The notes below the pieces were generated by a model. The model saw only the letters and a list, made by a program, of their open reading frames with translations, was not told where the DNA came from and made no database searches. A program made the translations under genes and the position numbers. Shown piece by piece: positions 31,952-42,463 of a stretch of 64,000 nucleotides of DNA; the first letter of the stretch is position 1, and each line of letters opens with the position of its first letter. Location of the stretch: assembly GCA_907163375.1 (NCBI GenBank), contig CAJQUW010005551.1, positions 186,001 through 250,000 of the forward strand, in the 5' to 3' direction. The stretch comes from Prostheceraeus crozeri (taxonomy: Eukaryota > Platyhelminthes > Polycladida > Euryleptidae).

Positions 31952-33973
31952 ATCGCGTAATCCGCTGCTGTGAATGTCAGAATATATCTCTTTCAGATAA
32001 AAATACCTTAGCGATTCATGCGCTGTATGATCTAATTAACAATGGAGATGATGATATTATGATATACCCCGTTATGAGATGATGACGACAGTGCAGAGAC
32101 AGTGGTAAAGAGGACAAAAGTGGCCTTTACGATGATATATCAAATAGGCCTAATTTGCTCATGTACCTACAAATATGTACATGTCTATCGAATGTCCTGT
32201 CTTGACACTTGTTTAACAGCAAAATTGCGAGCTATCAGTTCGTTTGGTTCTTCTATTATCTTGCATTATGCAAATCTTGTGCAAAGTATTTTAGGAAGAT
32301 GATATCAGGATCGTCTTCAGTAGGTCTACCCATGGTTTGAAAACGATGGACCACACTCTGACCACATTTGCGCCACTATTTGTTTACTCAAAACTTCGTA
32401 GTTGCTAATACTATAGCTTCCTACTTCTAGTGTAAACTACGAGTAGCATGCTAATTTTTTGAAGACACAACATTTGATTATTTTCCTCTCTTCTGATCCA
32501 GGGTAAGCATGATTTTGAAAATTGCACGGTGCATGCGAAAGCTATTTTCAATAGTTCTCTTTTATTTCTGAATAGCAAAATATGGCGCCACTGAAGTTAA
32601 CGATCATAGCCTAGATGAAGAAGACGATCATAAACTCTAAAAATGATAAAAAATAATTGCATTGGAGAAGTCGGATGTCAGAATTTATCGGTGGCAATGC
32701 GCAACGATGGTAGGCCTATAAACCATTGGATCGCAGCCAAACCTAGGCGGCTGCTGCTGCTCCTTTGCTCAAGATCTTTCACGAACGAAATGCTAGAAAT
32801 GCGATGTGGGATTGTGCGACAAGTGTTTCAAAGCGTGCTAAATTTGGTGACTTATTTCATGACGACATGAGCTGTTGAGCATACACACATAAACAAGATA
32901 GTTGTTTTACTGAGCAAAATAGGCCTACTAAAGAGAAAGTTGCTGATAGAAGTGCATGTGTATTTGCATGATGGTTTTAGAAATTCTTATGCACTGCTGT
33001 AGGATCTGTTTTTATATCATGCAACAATAACACAATTCAACGTAGCAAAGTGCGTCAAGGTAACAAAATTAAAAAAAAAGAAGCTAATGACTAGTTAATT
33101 TTCAATAGGTACAAAATATGATTTAAAAGAAAATTTTTATATCCTAAAATGTCTAAAAATTTAAAAAATGCTTACTAGAAGGACAAACAACGCTTCTCCT
33201 CTCCTCATGTGTGATGAATTGGCGAGTAAGTTGTTCTGTTCAAAATTATGTTTATCATTTATATATTGAAAAGATCCTATTTAACAGTCTGCCCATTCAG
33301 ATGATAAGACGACAGGTCTGTTTCCAATCAAAATTGCAGATCTAGCTAACACAGCGGGATTACGTTATCTAAAATCTACCAGGTGTGTAAGAGAATTAAT
33401 GTTAGTTTCTTAAGCTAAAACGTGAAATAAAATTCTACAAAAATATGCATACAAATTATTTGACTATTTTTAATGAGGTCATCAACAGGAACTTGGTCAG
33501 GACGATCGCGTTTCGACCGCTTCATCCTGGACGCTCAAACCCGACCAAGCGCGGTCCTGTACATTTAAGATGCACAGCCTCAAAAGTTATATCTATAATA
33601 GGGAAAGATTAGCATCTATCAAAAAAAATATAGAGTCACTATTGACTGAAATGTACCTCAGGCATTTGCAAGAAGGACAGAGTCCTGCCAGTAGAGGTCA
33701 ATTATTTTTTGGATAAAAATACAAGTAAAAATTGTGAATTATACACTGTTCTAATCTGAATTCGATTTATATGTAGCCTACATGTAACTGAATAATACAT
33801 CAAGGCAGTTGATATGAATTGCGGATGTGTGAAATGAAATTTGAAATGCACAAGCAAGATGTTCGCACCAGACAAATTGTTCTTATTGCAGTTTTATAAA
33901 GTTCAGTGCTTCAATTTTGTCTTTTATTGTCACAACCAAAATTTACTACTTTTTAGGAGTGGTAGGACGCGAT

Positions 33974-33976
<3 letters not shown>

Positions 33977-34024
<48 letters not shown>
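33977..34024. repeat. (AT)n microsatellite
   Basis: 48 bp of AT repeat framed by GATGGC and GCCATC, which makes the whole stretch palindromic, near the right end of the piggyBac-like element. Confidence 0.95.
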
Positions 34025-34027
<3 letters not shown>

Positions 34028-34162
34028 ATCTTTGAATTCGATCCGAAATGACTCGTATCCATTCTACATGTGAAAATATCCATGTTTCGTGATGTTTCAA
34101 GCTATGTTTATTGATGTAATTTGAAATATACAAAGAAATCACAGCCGCGTTTAATGGGTTAA

Positions 34163-34632
34163 GGTATTTTCATTCAATTATTGCAATATTAGTCATAAAA
34201 TATCATTACACCGTTCCTTCTTTTACGAAGTGTTCGATTAGAACGCCTATCGTCTTACTATCTTAATTTACTTTCTCAAAATGCGAAGGTAATTATTTTT
34301 CATCAGTTTCAACGCTTGTTCGGACTTGTGTAATAAGACAGACAAGCGGAGTACTGTGTCCAAAATTTCATTTTTGAAAGTGCATCGCTAATCTGCCTGA
34401 GCTTCTCGGAAATAGCTTCACTAATCGAAAAACATTTCAGATCGATTTTTTGCGAACTTGAAAAACGTATGAAAATTGATTTATTTTTGAATAACTGTTT
34501 TTTTTGCTTCAGTTCAGAAGGTGCGTTTTTAATTTTGCACATTTTTTTCATTTTTCTTTGAAGTCACTAGTACAGTCTTATCTGAAAAATCATTTTCGAT
34601 TTGTTGAATTTATTAATGTCAAATTTATGACC
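34163..34632. other. Spacer, no gene seen
   Basis: AT-rich DNA between the piggyBac-like element and Polinton 2. Its last bases continue, on the far side of Polinton 2, in the Tc1 element at 52062. Confidence 0.5.
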
Positions 34633-34638
34633 TACAGT

Positions 34639-36828
34639 AGTAGTAATCCCATCCAAAATTCAAGTGCAAAATGCGCAACGATGAGTCATCATGCTGACTC
34701 AGCCCCCCCCTCTGGAAGGAAGGTGAGGGAGTTTGCCAAGGATGTGATGGAAGGATGAGTCCGAGAGGAGAAAACTGGTCCCTCCCCCCCTCTGGAAGGA
34801 AGGAAGAAAGGAGTTTTCCAGCAAGGGGTAGGAAGGAAGGCGATAGGAATGTGGAAGGGCTAGAGTGAGAAAAGGCGGGTGTTGGATGTTTTGGGATGAG
34901 GAAAGTCCATTTTTCGACATGAAGGAGGCCTCGGATGGGAAAACAGAGGCCAGATTCGGAATCTACGTGAAATTTTGGGTTAGGAAGGATGTTTCCAGCG
35001 AAATCGGAGAGAAAAAATTTCGAGAACGTCCCCCCTCTGGGACGAAACTTCCAACTTTGGTTCTAGAGATCGTAGAAAGTCGTGCAATAGCTCATTTGAA
35101 AGCAAAGATTGAGAAAAAAGCAGTGGAAACTCAGTTTGGTCCTATTTTCCTGGGTTGAGAGAGAAAAATGGCAGGAAAACGTCAGAGTTGGAAAAGTTAG
35201 GTTTTGGATGTTTTGGGATGAGGAAAGTCCATTTTTCGACATGAAGGAGTGCTCGGATGGGAAAACGCAGTGCAAATTCGGACGTTTTGGCCAATGTTGG
35301 GTCTAGGAACTTCTTTCCGGCTCAATCTTCCCCCCCTCTCGGCAACGATCTTCCAACTTTGGTGGTAGGGATCCTAGAAAGTCGTGCAATAGCTCATTTG
35401 AAAGCTGAGAGAGAGACAAACTCAGTTGAAGACACGGCTTGTTCCTATCTGCCTTCCTTTAGAGGTGTGAGACGCCATTGAAAATTTGGGACATTGGCGA
35501 AAAAACGACAGAGTTAGAATTTTTGCGAAAATCGCTCTAGCGGGTGAACGACACCTCACACGCGAAAACAGAGACCAGATTTGGAATCAGCGTGCCATTC
35601 TACATCTAGAGGGTGAGTTTCAAGTCAATCGGAGAGAAAAAGTTGAAAAGTTTGTTCTGCACATGAGATTTTTTCATGAAAATGTTAAATTGTGGTCACC
35701 TTTGGTGATGAATAGCGGAGGATTGGAAGTGAATGAAGAGCTCGGGTTTCTTTTAGGGGCAAGACCGCACTTTGTTTTCTAGGATCCTGTTTTTTCAGAT
35801 CTGTGGAAGGTTTCGTTTCTAATTGAAAGCCTGTTGAAATTCGAGTTTTTGCGCATTTTCCAAAGTTTTGGATACTTTTTGAAAAAACGACCGAGTTTTT
35901 CAGCTCGGCTCCTGGTCATCGTAGAGAGTCGAGGGATGTCTTAAATGAAAGGGGAGAGCGAGAAAACATGGCTATCAAAATTTGGAGTCAATCGGAGCAC
36001 TAGAACCGGAGATAGACGGGTTTAAAGTTTTTGGATGATGGATCTTACGTCTTCAGCTGATCGCCACAAACTATATAAGTGGAAACTCTGCTTGTAGAAA
36101 TCAGTTCTCCTCCCAACTGGGTTGGCGTAGGTGAACTCCGGAGCTCCGATGATAGCATTGGAAATCTCAAAAACCGGAAGAAACCGACTTAGAAAATTTC
36201 ATTGCTGAACTCAGCTAAGGCGTCAGACTTAGAGGTTCGCCAGGAGATGGCCTTCGTCTCCAGGCCATAAAAGACTCCAAACTTTAAAGGCTTGTAACTT
36301 AGCTTCTACAAGTCCGTTTGACTTGATTAAAAAAAGGTTCGGTCGCTATTGACCTGCCCTAAGTGATAGACTACTTATAAAATTTCATACGTAGTGCTAA
36401 AAAGTTGAAAAATTTAAATTCACTATTTTTGGAGGTTTTCTGGGGTTTTCGGCCCAGCTGAAGTCAATGAAAGGATTTGTCATGATGTCTGAGCCACATA
36501 TGAACCAAGCGGCTTTTCACTGAAAACGAGCAAGACACGGAGAGTTTTGCTGTAATATTCCACTGACAGGGTGTTCCTTCGGGACGGCGGATGATGCCGT
36601 AGTGATAAGTGTGGCGAGGGAGTGTGTCATATTTTAGACCGAAACCGCTGGGACAACTCATGTCTCATGTTGGGCATTTGACACAGTTCTCAACGTAGCA
36701 CTTTGAACGCCAATCGGTTGAGTCTTAGCTATCTTGTCATGGGTAGCATCTAAACATCTCCATTGCAAAACGCTTGTGAATCACGGCTTGCTATCCCTCT
36801 CTACGGCTTGCTATCAAGCTGATCAAAG
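34639..36828. repeat. Left terminal inverted repeat of element 2
   Basis: 2,190 bp matching 49558-52059 in reverse. It contains TGAGTCA and TGACTCA within its first 65 bp and four C-runs (the G-runs of the right end). It carries the 20-bp duplication near 36800 that is also in the right end of element 1 but not in the right end of element 2. Confidence 0.9.
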
Positions 36829-38309
36829 TCTGTCAACCTCTTACCAACTCCACCGGTTTTCATGTCTGGCGATCAAGTCATGGACGGTGCAAGTCATGGA
36901 GATTTTCGATATGATACTTCCTGTAGGTGGGCGTTCTTTCGAGACAGTGGTGAAGTCCGTAGCGATGAGTACTGCACGGGACGTGGGCAATGGTAATGCA
37001 TGTGAAACCTCTCTGCGTCATGTTTGCAAGTGGTTGCCTTTCGTCTCAACGTTGTACTCTGATCGCCAGGGCGACATTTAGCTATTTGCCACAGATTGCC
37101 TCATGAAATCTCCATTGCACTTGTCTCCCGATAGTTGGCCAACCATGCGAGAATGAACCATAAGTTCTTTTAAGAGCTGTCTGTATCACGGAGACGAAAT
37201 GATGAAGGGATGAAACGGGAGGGCATTCATGCGCCACACGCAACACATCACAGACTTCTCTCTTCGCTAGTGAACAAGCTCTTGTCAGTGTGGTCAGAAA
37301 CTTTATCATGTTGTACAAAAGTTTTACTGCATCACAGTTTGATGTATAGTTAGAAAGTTTGATCATGGCGTTTTATGAAACACACATGTCATAAAATGTA
37401 AGCGTTAGTGTAGTCAACTAGTTTTTACCGCGACGCACGTTTGTGAAAATAAAGTTTGATCATCGAAGTTTTATTCGTAAGTCTAGTCAGAAAGTGTATC
37501 ATGGTTTGCAAAATCAAAGTTTTGTCAAATGGTTTTATCGCGACGCACGTTTGTGAAAGTAAGGTTTGATCATGATGTTTTATGAAACACAAGTGTCATG
37601 AAATGTAGGCGTTAGTGTAGTCAAATAATTTTACCACAACTCATGTTTGTGAAAGTAAAGCATTAGATTACACAGAGTCATCAATACTGTCAAAGGTGTA
37701 CAAGTCATATCAGGCATATTCAACTGAGTGTCCATTCCTGACACTCATCATCATTTGAAATTATTTGAAGATGAAAAGTTGCATTCGTTTCCTAACTTAA
37801 TGGTCTGTAGCAAGAGAGCTTGGTTATTCGTTGAAGGCTATAGAAGGTATTACAAATGTAAATGAAAATATTAAAGCTGACGCTTTAGTTGAAAGACTAT
37901 GGATCTAGATGAGCATGCTATGAATCATCATTTGGATCGAAGATGGATAGAGGATTTTTCCATGCAGCAATGTAATGATAGTGAAAATAGGATGAAATTG
38001 GCGCGATCTGGAGTGAAAAAAAGTGACTTTTGCAACTGATTTGTCAAGTAGCTCTACCAATAAAAGTGACTTCAGAAAGAAATTGGAAGAAGAGACGTTT
38101 AAATTATTATGTGAACGGAACTGAGTTGAGTGTTTTAAAAGGGAGCGGTCCCTTCGCTTTTTACCATGTTGTCATTCTGTTATGTGTTCTACGTGCTATG
38201 TACCTTTGGAAACTATGTTGTGTCCCATCTGTGATCAAGAAATAATTTCAACAGTCAATGTATATAAATGAGGTTGATGCAATCCTAGTCGAATTTAAAA
38301 CAGTCATCT
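36829..38309. repeat. Left subterminal region with tandem repeats
   Basis: At 37190-37340 lies a reverse copy of the module found at 9475, 21849 and 48600. At 37358-37662 three imperfect units of about 97-110 bp each begin GTTTGATCAT and end near GTTTGTGAAA. The rest shows no convincing gene; a 71-residue frame at 38030-38245 has no recognisable features. Confidence 0.65.
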
Positions 38310-38624
38310 ATGACCATGACACCACTGTATCACCGTCTAATTGAAAAGAGAAAGCATGATTATACAAGGCAGTGGATTCTTGTGTTGGAAAAACTATTAT
38401 CATCCAGTGATTGTAGAGAGATGATACATCGTTTGAGTAATGTAATCATCATTCACGCAAACTGTGAAGATGTTGACTATATGCTATCTTATAAGTTTAA
38501 ACCAGATCAGTTTACGAATACACTTTCATCACTGTTACATCATGGTCTTCTTTCATTACCTGGCTTGGAGTTATGTATTCTACACGTTGCTTATGGGAAG
38601 CCGTTTCCACTTAAGCACAATTGA
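38310..38624 (+). CDS. Small uncharacterised Polinton protein
   Basis: 104 residues, mixed helical composition, no recognised motif, no signal peptide or membrane segment. It overlaps the start of the next gene in another frame by about 80 bases, which is compatible with tight viral-style packing but also with a chance frame. No relative was seen in element 1. Confidence 0.35.
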   Translation: MTMTPLYHRLIEKRKHDYTRQWILVLEKLLSSSDCREMIHRLSNVIIIHANCEDVDYMLSYKFKPDQFTNTLSSLLHHGLLSLPGLELCILHVAYGKPFPLKHN

Positions 38625-38904
38625 TGCAAAGGCATTAAACTTAACAAGCATCGTCGTACAAACAGATTGTTCATGTCTGGCTCATAACACATCAGCAAAC
38701 GACACAGCTGAACTGTTTCCATTGAACTATAGTACCTCACTGAATGATACATTACAGCTATCCACACATGTATCTGCTTCTGACTATCCTACTGGTACTG
38801 TGGCTGTTCTCAGTGTATTGCTTTTTACTAGTGCTGTACTCAATGTCTTCCTCTATTTCATTGCGTTTACGACGGTGATGTTTCGACGCTGCTGTCGTGT
38901 TTAA
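38542..38904 (+). CDS. Small glycosylated membrane protein
   Basis: 120 residues from ATG 38542; the frame opens at 38464. The hydrophobic N-terminus (MVFFHYLAWSYVFYTLLMG) could be a signal peptide. The following about 60 residues contain five N-glycosylation sequons (NLT, NTS, NDT, NYS, NDT) and one CxC. A long hydrophobic segment (VAVLSVLLFTSAVLNVF and beyond) and a short basic, Cys-rich tail (RRCCRV) follow. This is a single-pass surface protein layout, in a position just before the capsid gene set. An envelope or host-interaction role is inference; no fusion machinery is visible and the ectodomain is very short. The stop overlaps a TTAAGCAAA motif. Confidence 0.5.
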   Translation: MVFFHYLAWSYVFYTLLMGSRFHLSTIDAKALNLTSIVVQTDCSCLAHNTSANDTAELFPLNYSTSLNDTLQLSTHVSASDYPTGTVAVLSVLLFTSAVLNVFLYFIAFTTVMFRRCCRV

Positions 38905-38909
38905 GCAAA
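38901..38909 (+). promoter_or_regulatory. TTAAGCAAA motif
   Basis: 27 bases upstream of ATG 38936 and overlapping the preceding stop codon. The same motif precedes several other structural genes of this element. Confidence 0.45.
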
Positions 38910-38935
38910 GAACACTCTAACATTCATCTGTAGAA

Positions 38936-39337
38936 ATGGCTAGACGTCGTTCATCTCACCGTTCGCGCAGACGAAAGTGTCAATCAAATGCAAACAAAAA
39001 ATTCTGTCTCACGCTTCGTCGCTTATTAAAATTAAAGCCATCTCATCGATGTGAGGCAATGAAGCTGGCAAACAATGCCTTCATTCGTAAAATGTGTGCG
39101 GAAATACGAAAAGTGCGTTATATGACATAAAATAGCAAAACGGCCAATGCAATTGCCAGGCATGGTAAAGTTCTTCGCACTTTGAGCAATCCAAAAACGT
39201 CAATTCCTACAAAGCGCATACTATTATCACAGCGCGGTGGCTTCTTACCACTTTTAGCGCCTAACATCATGGCAGCTGCCGGTCCTGCTTTGGGAGGATT
39301 AGCTGGTGCTCTCGCGAATAAAGCCATTAATGGATAG
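38936..39337 (+). pseudogene. Basic, membrane-active-type minor structural protein (fossil)
   Basis: Resembles the small basic Polinton/adintovirus virion protein with an Arg/Lys-rich start (MARRRSSHRSRRRKC), a middle rich in Lys/Arg, and the hallmark end of NPKTS, KR, Q-R-G-G-F-L-P-L-L-A-P followed by a Gly/Ala-rich hydrophobic segment (about 39185-39335). The C-terminal part looks like a membrane-disrupting peptide comparable to those of small DNA viruses. It sits between the glycoprotein gene and the packaging ATPase. The coding region is broken about once. Confidence 0.62.
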
Positions 39338-39376
39338 ATACTAAGTTAAGTGGTATGACTTTTCATCAAAATCAAC

Positions 39377-40135
39377 ATGGATTTCCGTTTACGCTGCAAT
39401 CGCACTATGTGTATCGTGGGACCCTCTCATAGTGGGAAGACACATTTAACACTGCAATTGTTGGAGCGTCGTAATGAGATTTTTGACTGCATACCGAATC
39501 GCGTTGTTTGGTGCTATGGAATTTATCAACATAACTTACATCGTGAATTGGTTGGTAAGGGTTACTTGGTTCAACCGGCGATTATCAGCACTGCTGATAT
39601 TCAACCTTATGATATTATCATTCTTGATGATTTACTTGATGAGAGTAAGAACTCACAAGAAGTAACTGCTATGTTTACCAAGGCTGCTCATCACAAACCA
39701 TGCTTTATCATTTTTGCGGAACTCGAATAAATCTTTATTAAAAGTATCGCACAAATTTGTGCGATACTTTTAATAAAGATTTATTCGAGTTCCGCAATTT
39801 TGACTTCATTATCCACTAAACTCGATGGCTACTATCATCAATTTATCATTTTTATTATGCAAAATCTTTTTCCAAGTGGAAAGGAAGCACGGACTCGAAG
39901 TCTAAACACGCATTACTACATCATCTTTAAAAATCCTCGCGATAAAAGTCAAGTTGAATTCCTATCTCGCCAAGTTCTTCCTCGAAAGTCAAAAACCTTG
40001 ATTGAAGTATTTGAGGCTGCTACGGAAAAACCCTATAATTATTTATTTTTGGACTTTACCCATGAGTGTCCTGAGGATTATCGCTTACGCAGTCATCTCT
40101 TTGAGAAACCCATGATCATATATAAATTGTTATGA
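39377..40135 (+). pseudogene. Genome-packaging ATPase, FtsK/A32 type (fossil)
   Basis: Polinton packaging ATPase. Walker A is GPSHSGKT (about 39420-39443) and Walker B is IIILDDLLDE (about 39618-39647). The C-terminal region QNLFPSGKEARTRSLNTHYY and FKNPRDKSQVEFLSRQ (about 39860-39980) is highly typical of the family. The enzyme would pump element DNA into capsids. The gene is broken about once, and an 84-bp perfect palindrome lies in its middle. It slightly overlaps the next gene. Confidence 0.85.
39714..39797. repeat. Perfect 84-bp palindrome
   Basis: Two 42-bp arms with no spacer, centred between 39755 and 39756 (ACAAA|TTTGT). AATAAA occurs on both strands within it. Such spacer-free palindromes are unstable in cloning and can arise from foldback replication, or as an assembly artefact. 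Confidence 0.93.
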
Positions 40136-40776
40136 GTGGTTTTCAACGCATGATTGCTATTCCACAAGAAGAATATATACACCTGACTACAATGCAGAGT
40201 GTTCATCAACCTTGGGCAAATCATATGTCACAACTTAATCAGCAATATGAACAAGAAGCTGTACAAAGTAAAAATCCATATGATCGTTTGATAAAGCAGA
40301 GTTCTACTTTAGAAGAAATGAAACAATTGAAAGAAAAAATTCGCAATGATCTTTCGTTAGGTTCACCCAAACCCTATCGCAATCGCGCACTGAGCTTATA
40401 TCGAAGTCTCGAACCCAACTGGAAAATCACACAACGAGGTGAAGTGGTAGGTGATGATGATGCAGTCATTATGGACTCAAGAGTGGAAGATTTAATTAAT
40501 CAAGCTGTTCGTGATCGTTGTCGTCACTTTACACCTACACGATGGGAGTTCTTTTTAAAAAGTATAAAGAAATTCAATGTTCCAAAAGCAATTCTTGGAC
40601 GTAATACCTTACAGGAAATTGAAAATGTATCTACACCTAGGAAGATAAAGTTGCAAAGTGTAGAGAGACCTAAAAAGATAATCAAGCAAACTTTGAAAAC
40701 ACCTGAGAAGTTACCGAAGCGTATACCAAAACCTTCAACACGTTATCCATCATTTGATTTTATCACAGACTTTTAA
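40132..40776 (+). CDS. Conserved Polinton protein of unknown function
   Basis: 214 residues, open. The central stretch has the pattern W-K-I-x-x-x-G-E-V-V...D-S-R-V-E-D-L-I followed by TPTRWEFFLKSIKKFNVPKA, which I associate with a recurrent Polinton/adintovirus protein lying near the ATPase and integrase; its role is not known to me. The N-terminal half is Gln/Glu-rich and probably helical. The C-terminal 50 residues are Lys/Pro-rich (KTPEKLPKRIPKPSTRYP) and likely disordered and basic. The start overlaps the ATPase end by 4 bases. No other reading frame competes. Confidence 0.6.
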   Translation: MSGFQRMIAIPQEEYIHLTTMQSVHQPWANHMSQLNQQYEQEAVQSKNPYDRLIKQSSTLEEMKQLKEKIRNDLSLGSPKPYRNRALSLYRSLEPNWKITQRGEVVGDDDAVIMDSRVEDLINQAVRDRCRHFTPTRWEFFLKSIKKFNVPKAILGRNTLQEIENVSTPRKIKLQSVERPKKIIKQTLKTPEKLPKRIPKPSTRYPSFDFITDF

Positions 40777-40975
40777 TGAAGAAGCTATGTTGCATTCCAT
40801 GTTCAGAGTTGCCAAGCATTCATGTGTCATTGAACTGCTTAAGTACATGTTGTAAAAGTGATTCATACAAGACGGCTGAAAAAAGTAGCAAAAGCAGGTC
40901 TCAAACACAAACGCAAACCCTAGCGGAGAAAAGACTGATACTTTGAGGCAAATAAACGATCCCTCTTAATAGACG

Positions 40976-42030
40976 ATGGATGAACATCTGAAATCAATTT
41001 ACTATAACCCAAAGCATTATGCAGGTTATGCTTCAGTGAAAAAGTTGTCACAAGCAAGTGGTTATTCACAGAAACAAATGAAGAGATGGTTAAAAGCTCA
41101 ACCTGCATATACATTACACACACAAGCTCGAAAACGTTATCCTACCCGTTCTTATATCGTTCATGATATTGATGAACAATGGCAAGCAGATTTGGCTGAT
41201 GTTTCTTTATTAGCTAAAAAGAATAAAGGCTATCGCTTTCTCCTAACTGTCATTGACTTATTTTCTCGTTATGCTTGGGTTCAACCACTCAAGGCAAAAC
41301 GTGGTGAAGAAGTGGCCGAGGCTTTCCAAAATATTTTCAGTGAAGGACGCATTCCCACACGTATTCAGACTGATCAAGGGAAAGAGTTTGAAAACAGAAA
41401 TGTGCGTGCTTTATTTCGCGAATACAACATTGAGCTGTTTAGTGTGAAAAGTGCATACAAGGCTGCAGTGGTCGAACGCTTTAATCGTACGCTGAAAACT
41501 CGTCTATGGCGCTATTTCACTGCAAAAGTAACACAGAAGTGGACGGATATATTACAAGATACCGTACACGCTTACAATCATTCTGTGCATCGTATGATTG
41601 GTCACAAACCTGCTGACATAACTCCAGACATGGTGGATACAATCCGTAAAATCAATACTAAACGCAAGGTAACCGTGGAATTCAGGTTGGTGACAAAGTT
41701 CGCATTTCCAAGGTGAAAAGCGTGTTTGCGAAAGGATATCTTCCCAATTGGACGGAAGAAATATTTACTGTCTCTGAGGTTAACAAGAAATTCAAGCCCA
41801 CTTCCTACAAGCTTCGTGATTATCATGGTGAAGAGATTGAAGGGAGTTTTTGTCATCATGAGATAACATCCATCACCAAAGAAGATGATGACTACATGGT
41901 TGAAAAGATACTTCGTCACCAAATGCGACAAGGGGAAAAGTGGAGCCTCGTGAAATGGGCTGGCTATCCAAATTCAATGAACAGTTGGATTCGTCATTCT
42001 GACCTTTATCGTGTTAGTCAACGTTCCTAG
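40976..42030 (+). pseudogene. Retroviral-type integrase with chromodomain (fossil)
   Basis: The rve-fold integrase that inserts Polintons with 6-bp target duplications. The catalytic core has D in WQADLADVS (about 41190), D in IQTDQGKEFEN (about 41370) and E in AVVERFNRTLK (about 41470), the DDE set. A C-terminal chromodomain follows (YMVEKILRHQ, WSLVKWAGYP, about 41890-41970), as in many Polinton integrases, suggesting targeting to chromatin marks. A GGCAAA motif lies about 25 bases before the ATG. The gene is broken about once. Confidence 0.88.
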
Positions 42031-42035
42031 GCAAA
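42027..42035 (+). promoter_or_regulatory. CTAGGCAAA motif (TTAAGCAAA-like)
   Basis: Variant of the motif, overlapping the integrase stop, 36 bases before the core-protein ATG. TATAAATAAATAAATA follows at about 42052 and could serve as a TATA-like or poly(A) signal. Confidence 0.35.
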
Positions 42036-42071
42036 GTAATGAATTGTGTAAATATAAATAAATAAATACCT

Positions 42072-42461
42072 ATGGATCAAACTGCTACGTTTTATTCTGC
42101 CCCCTCCTATGCTAGTCATGGAGCTGGCTTTCCCGTTTATGCTGGATCGAGACGTCAAAAAGGGGGTAGTCTATTAGGTGCTGTCAAAGGTATGATGTTC
42201 CCCACCATCGCAAATGTGGGAAAATCAGCTTTAAAGGAAGCTGTAGGATTAGCAGCAGATGTAGCAAGTGATGCACTTTCAGGAAGATTGCCGAGTCGTG
42301 AATCGCTAAAGCGTCATGGAATACAGCGTTTGAAGACTGTCGGTAAGGCTGGTATCAGGTCCGTCATCAGTCATATCAATCCACTCTCTACTTCAGGCAA
42401 ACATAAGCGAAGAGCATCTTGTATACCTCCTAGCAAACGCAGACGACGCGGACTGTTTTAA
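42072..42461 (+). CDS. Capsid-associated core protein, adenovirus core/pVI-like type
   Basis: 129 residues, open. The N-terminus GFPVYAGSRRQKGGSLLG is the hallmark of a small Polinton virion protein found next to the major capsid gene. An amphipathic helical centre (ALKEAVGLAADVASDALSG) and a strongly basic C-terminus (KHKRRASC...SKRRRRGLF) follow. The family resembles adenoviral core or pVI-like proteins, binding DNA and the inside of the capsid. It ends 2 bases before the major capsid ATG, so the pair is probably expressed together. Confidence 0.68.
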   Translation: MDQTATFYSAPSYASHGAGFPVYAGSRRQKGGSLLGAVKGMMFPTIANVGKSALKEAVGLAADVASDALSGRLPSRESLKRHGIQRLKTVGKAGIRSVISHINPLSTSGKHKRRASCIPPSKRRRRGLF

Positions 42462-42463
42462 AT

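Larger units (their letters stand above)
31555..34158. mobile_element. piggyBac-like element (2,604 bp, degenerate)
   Basis: Bounded by TTAA on both sides (31551-31554 and 34159-34162), the piggyBac target. Ends are CCCATGATACGCGG at the left and CCCATTAAACGCGG at the right, 12 of 14 matching. A plus-strand fragment near 32790-32830 reads KCDVGLCDKCFK, the Cys-rich C-terminal pattern of piggyBac transposases. The DDD core is not recognisable. Both subterminal regions hold a GGCATATATATGCC-type palindrome that has expanded into AT microsatellites. Confidence 0.78.

Noticed and set aside
37358-37662. CRISPR-like array from regularly spaced repeats
   Set aside because: Units of about 100 bp are repeated in full, with no short repeat plus unique spacer pattern, and the DNA is eukaryotic.
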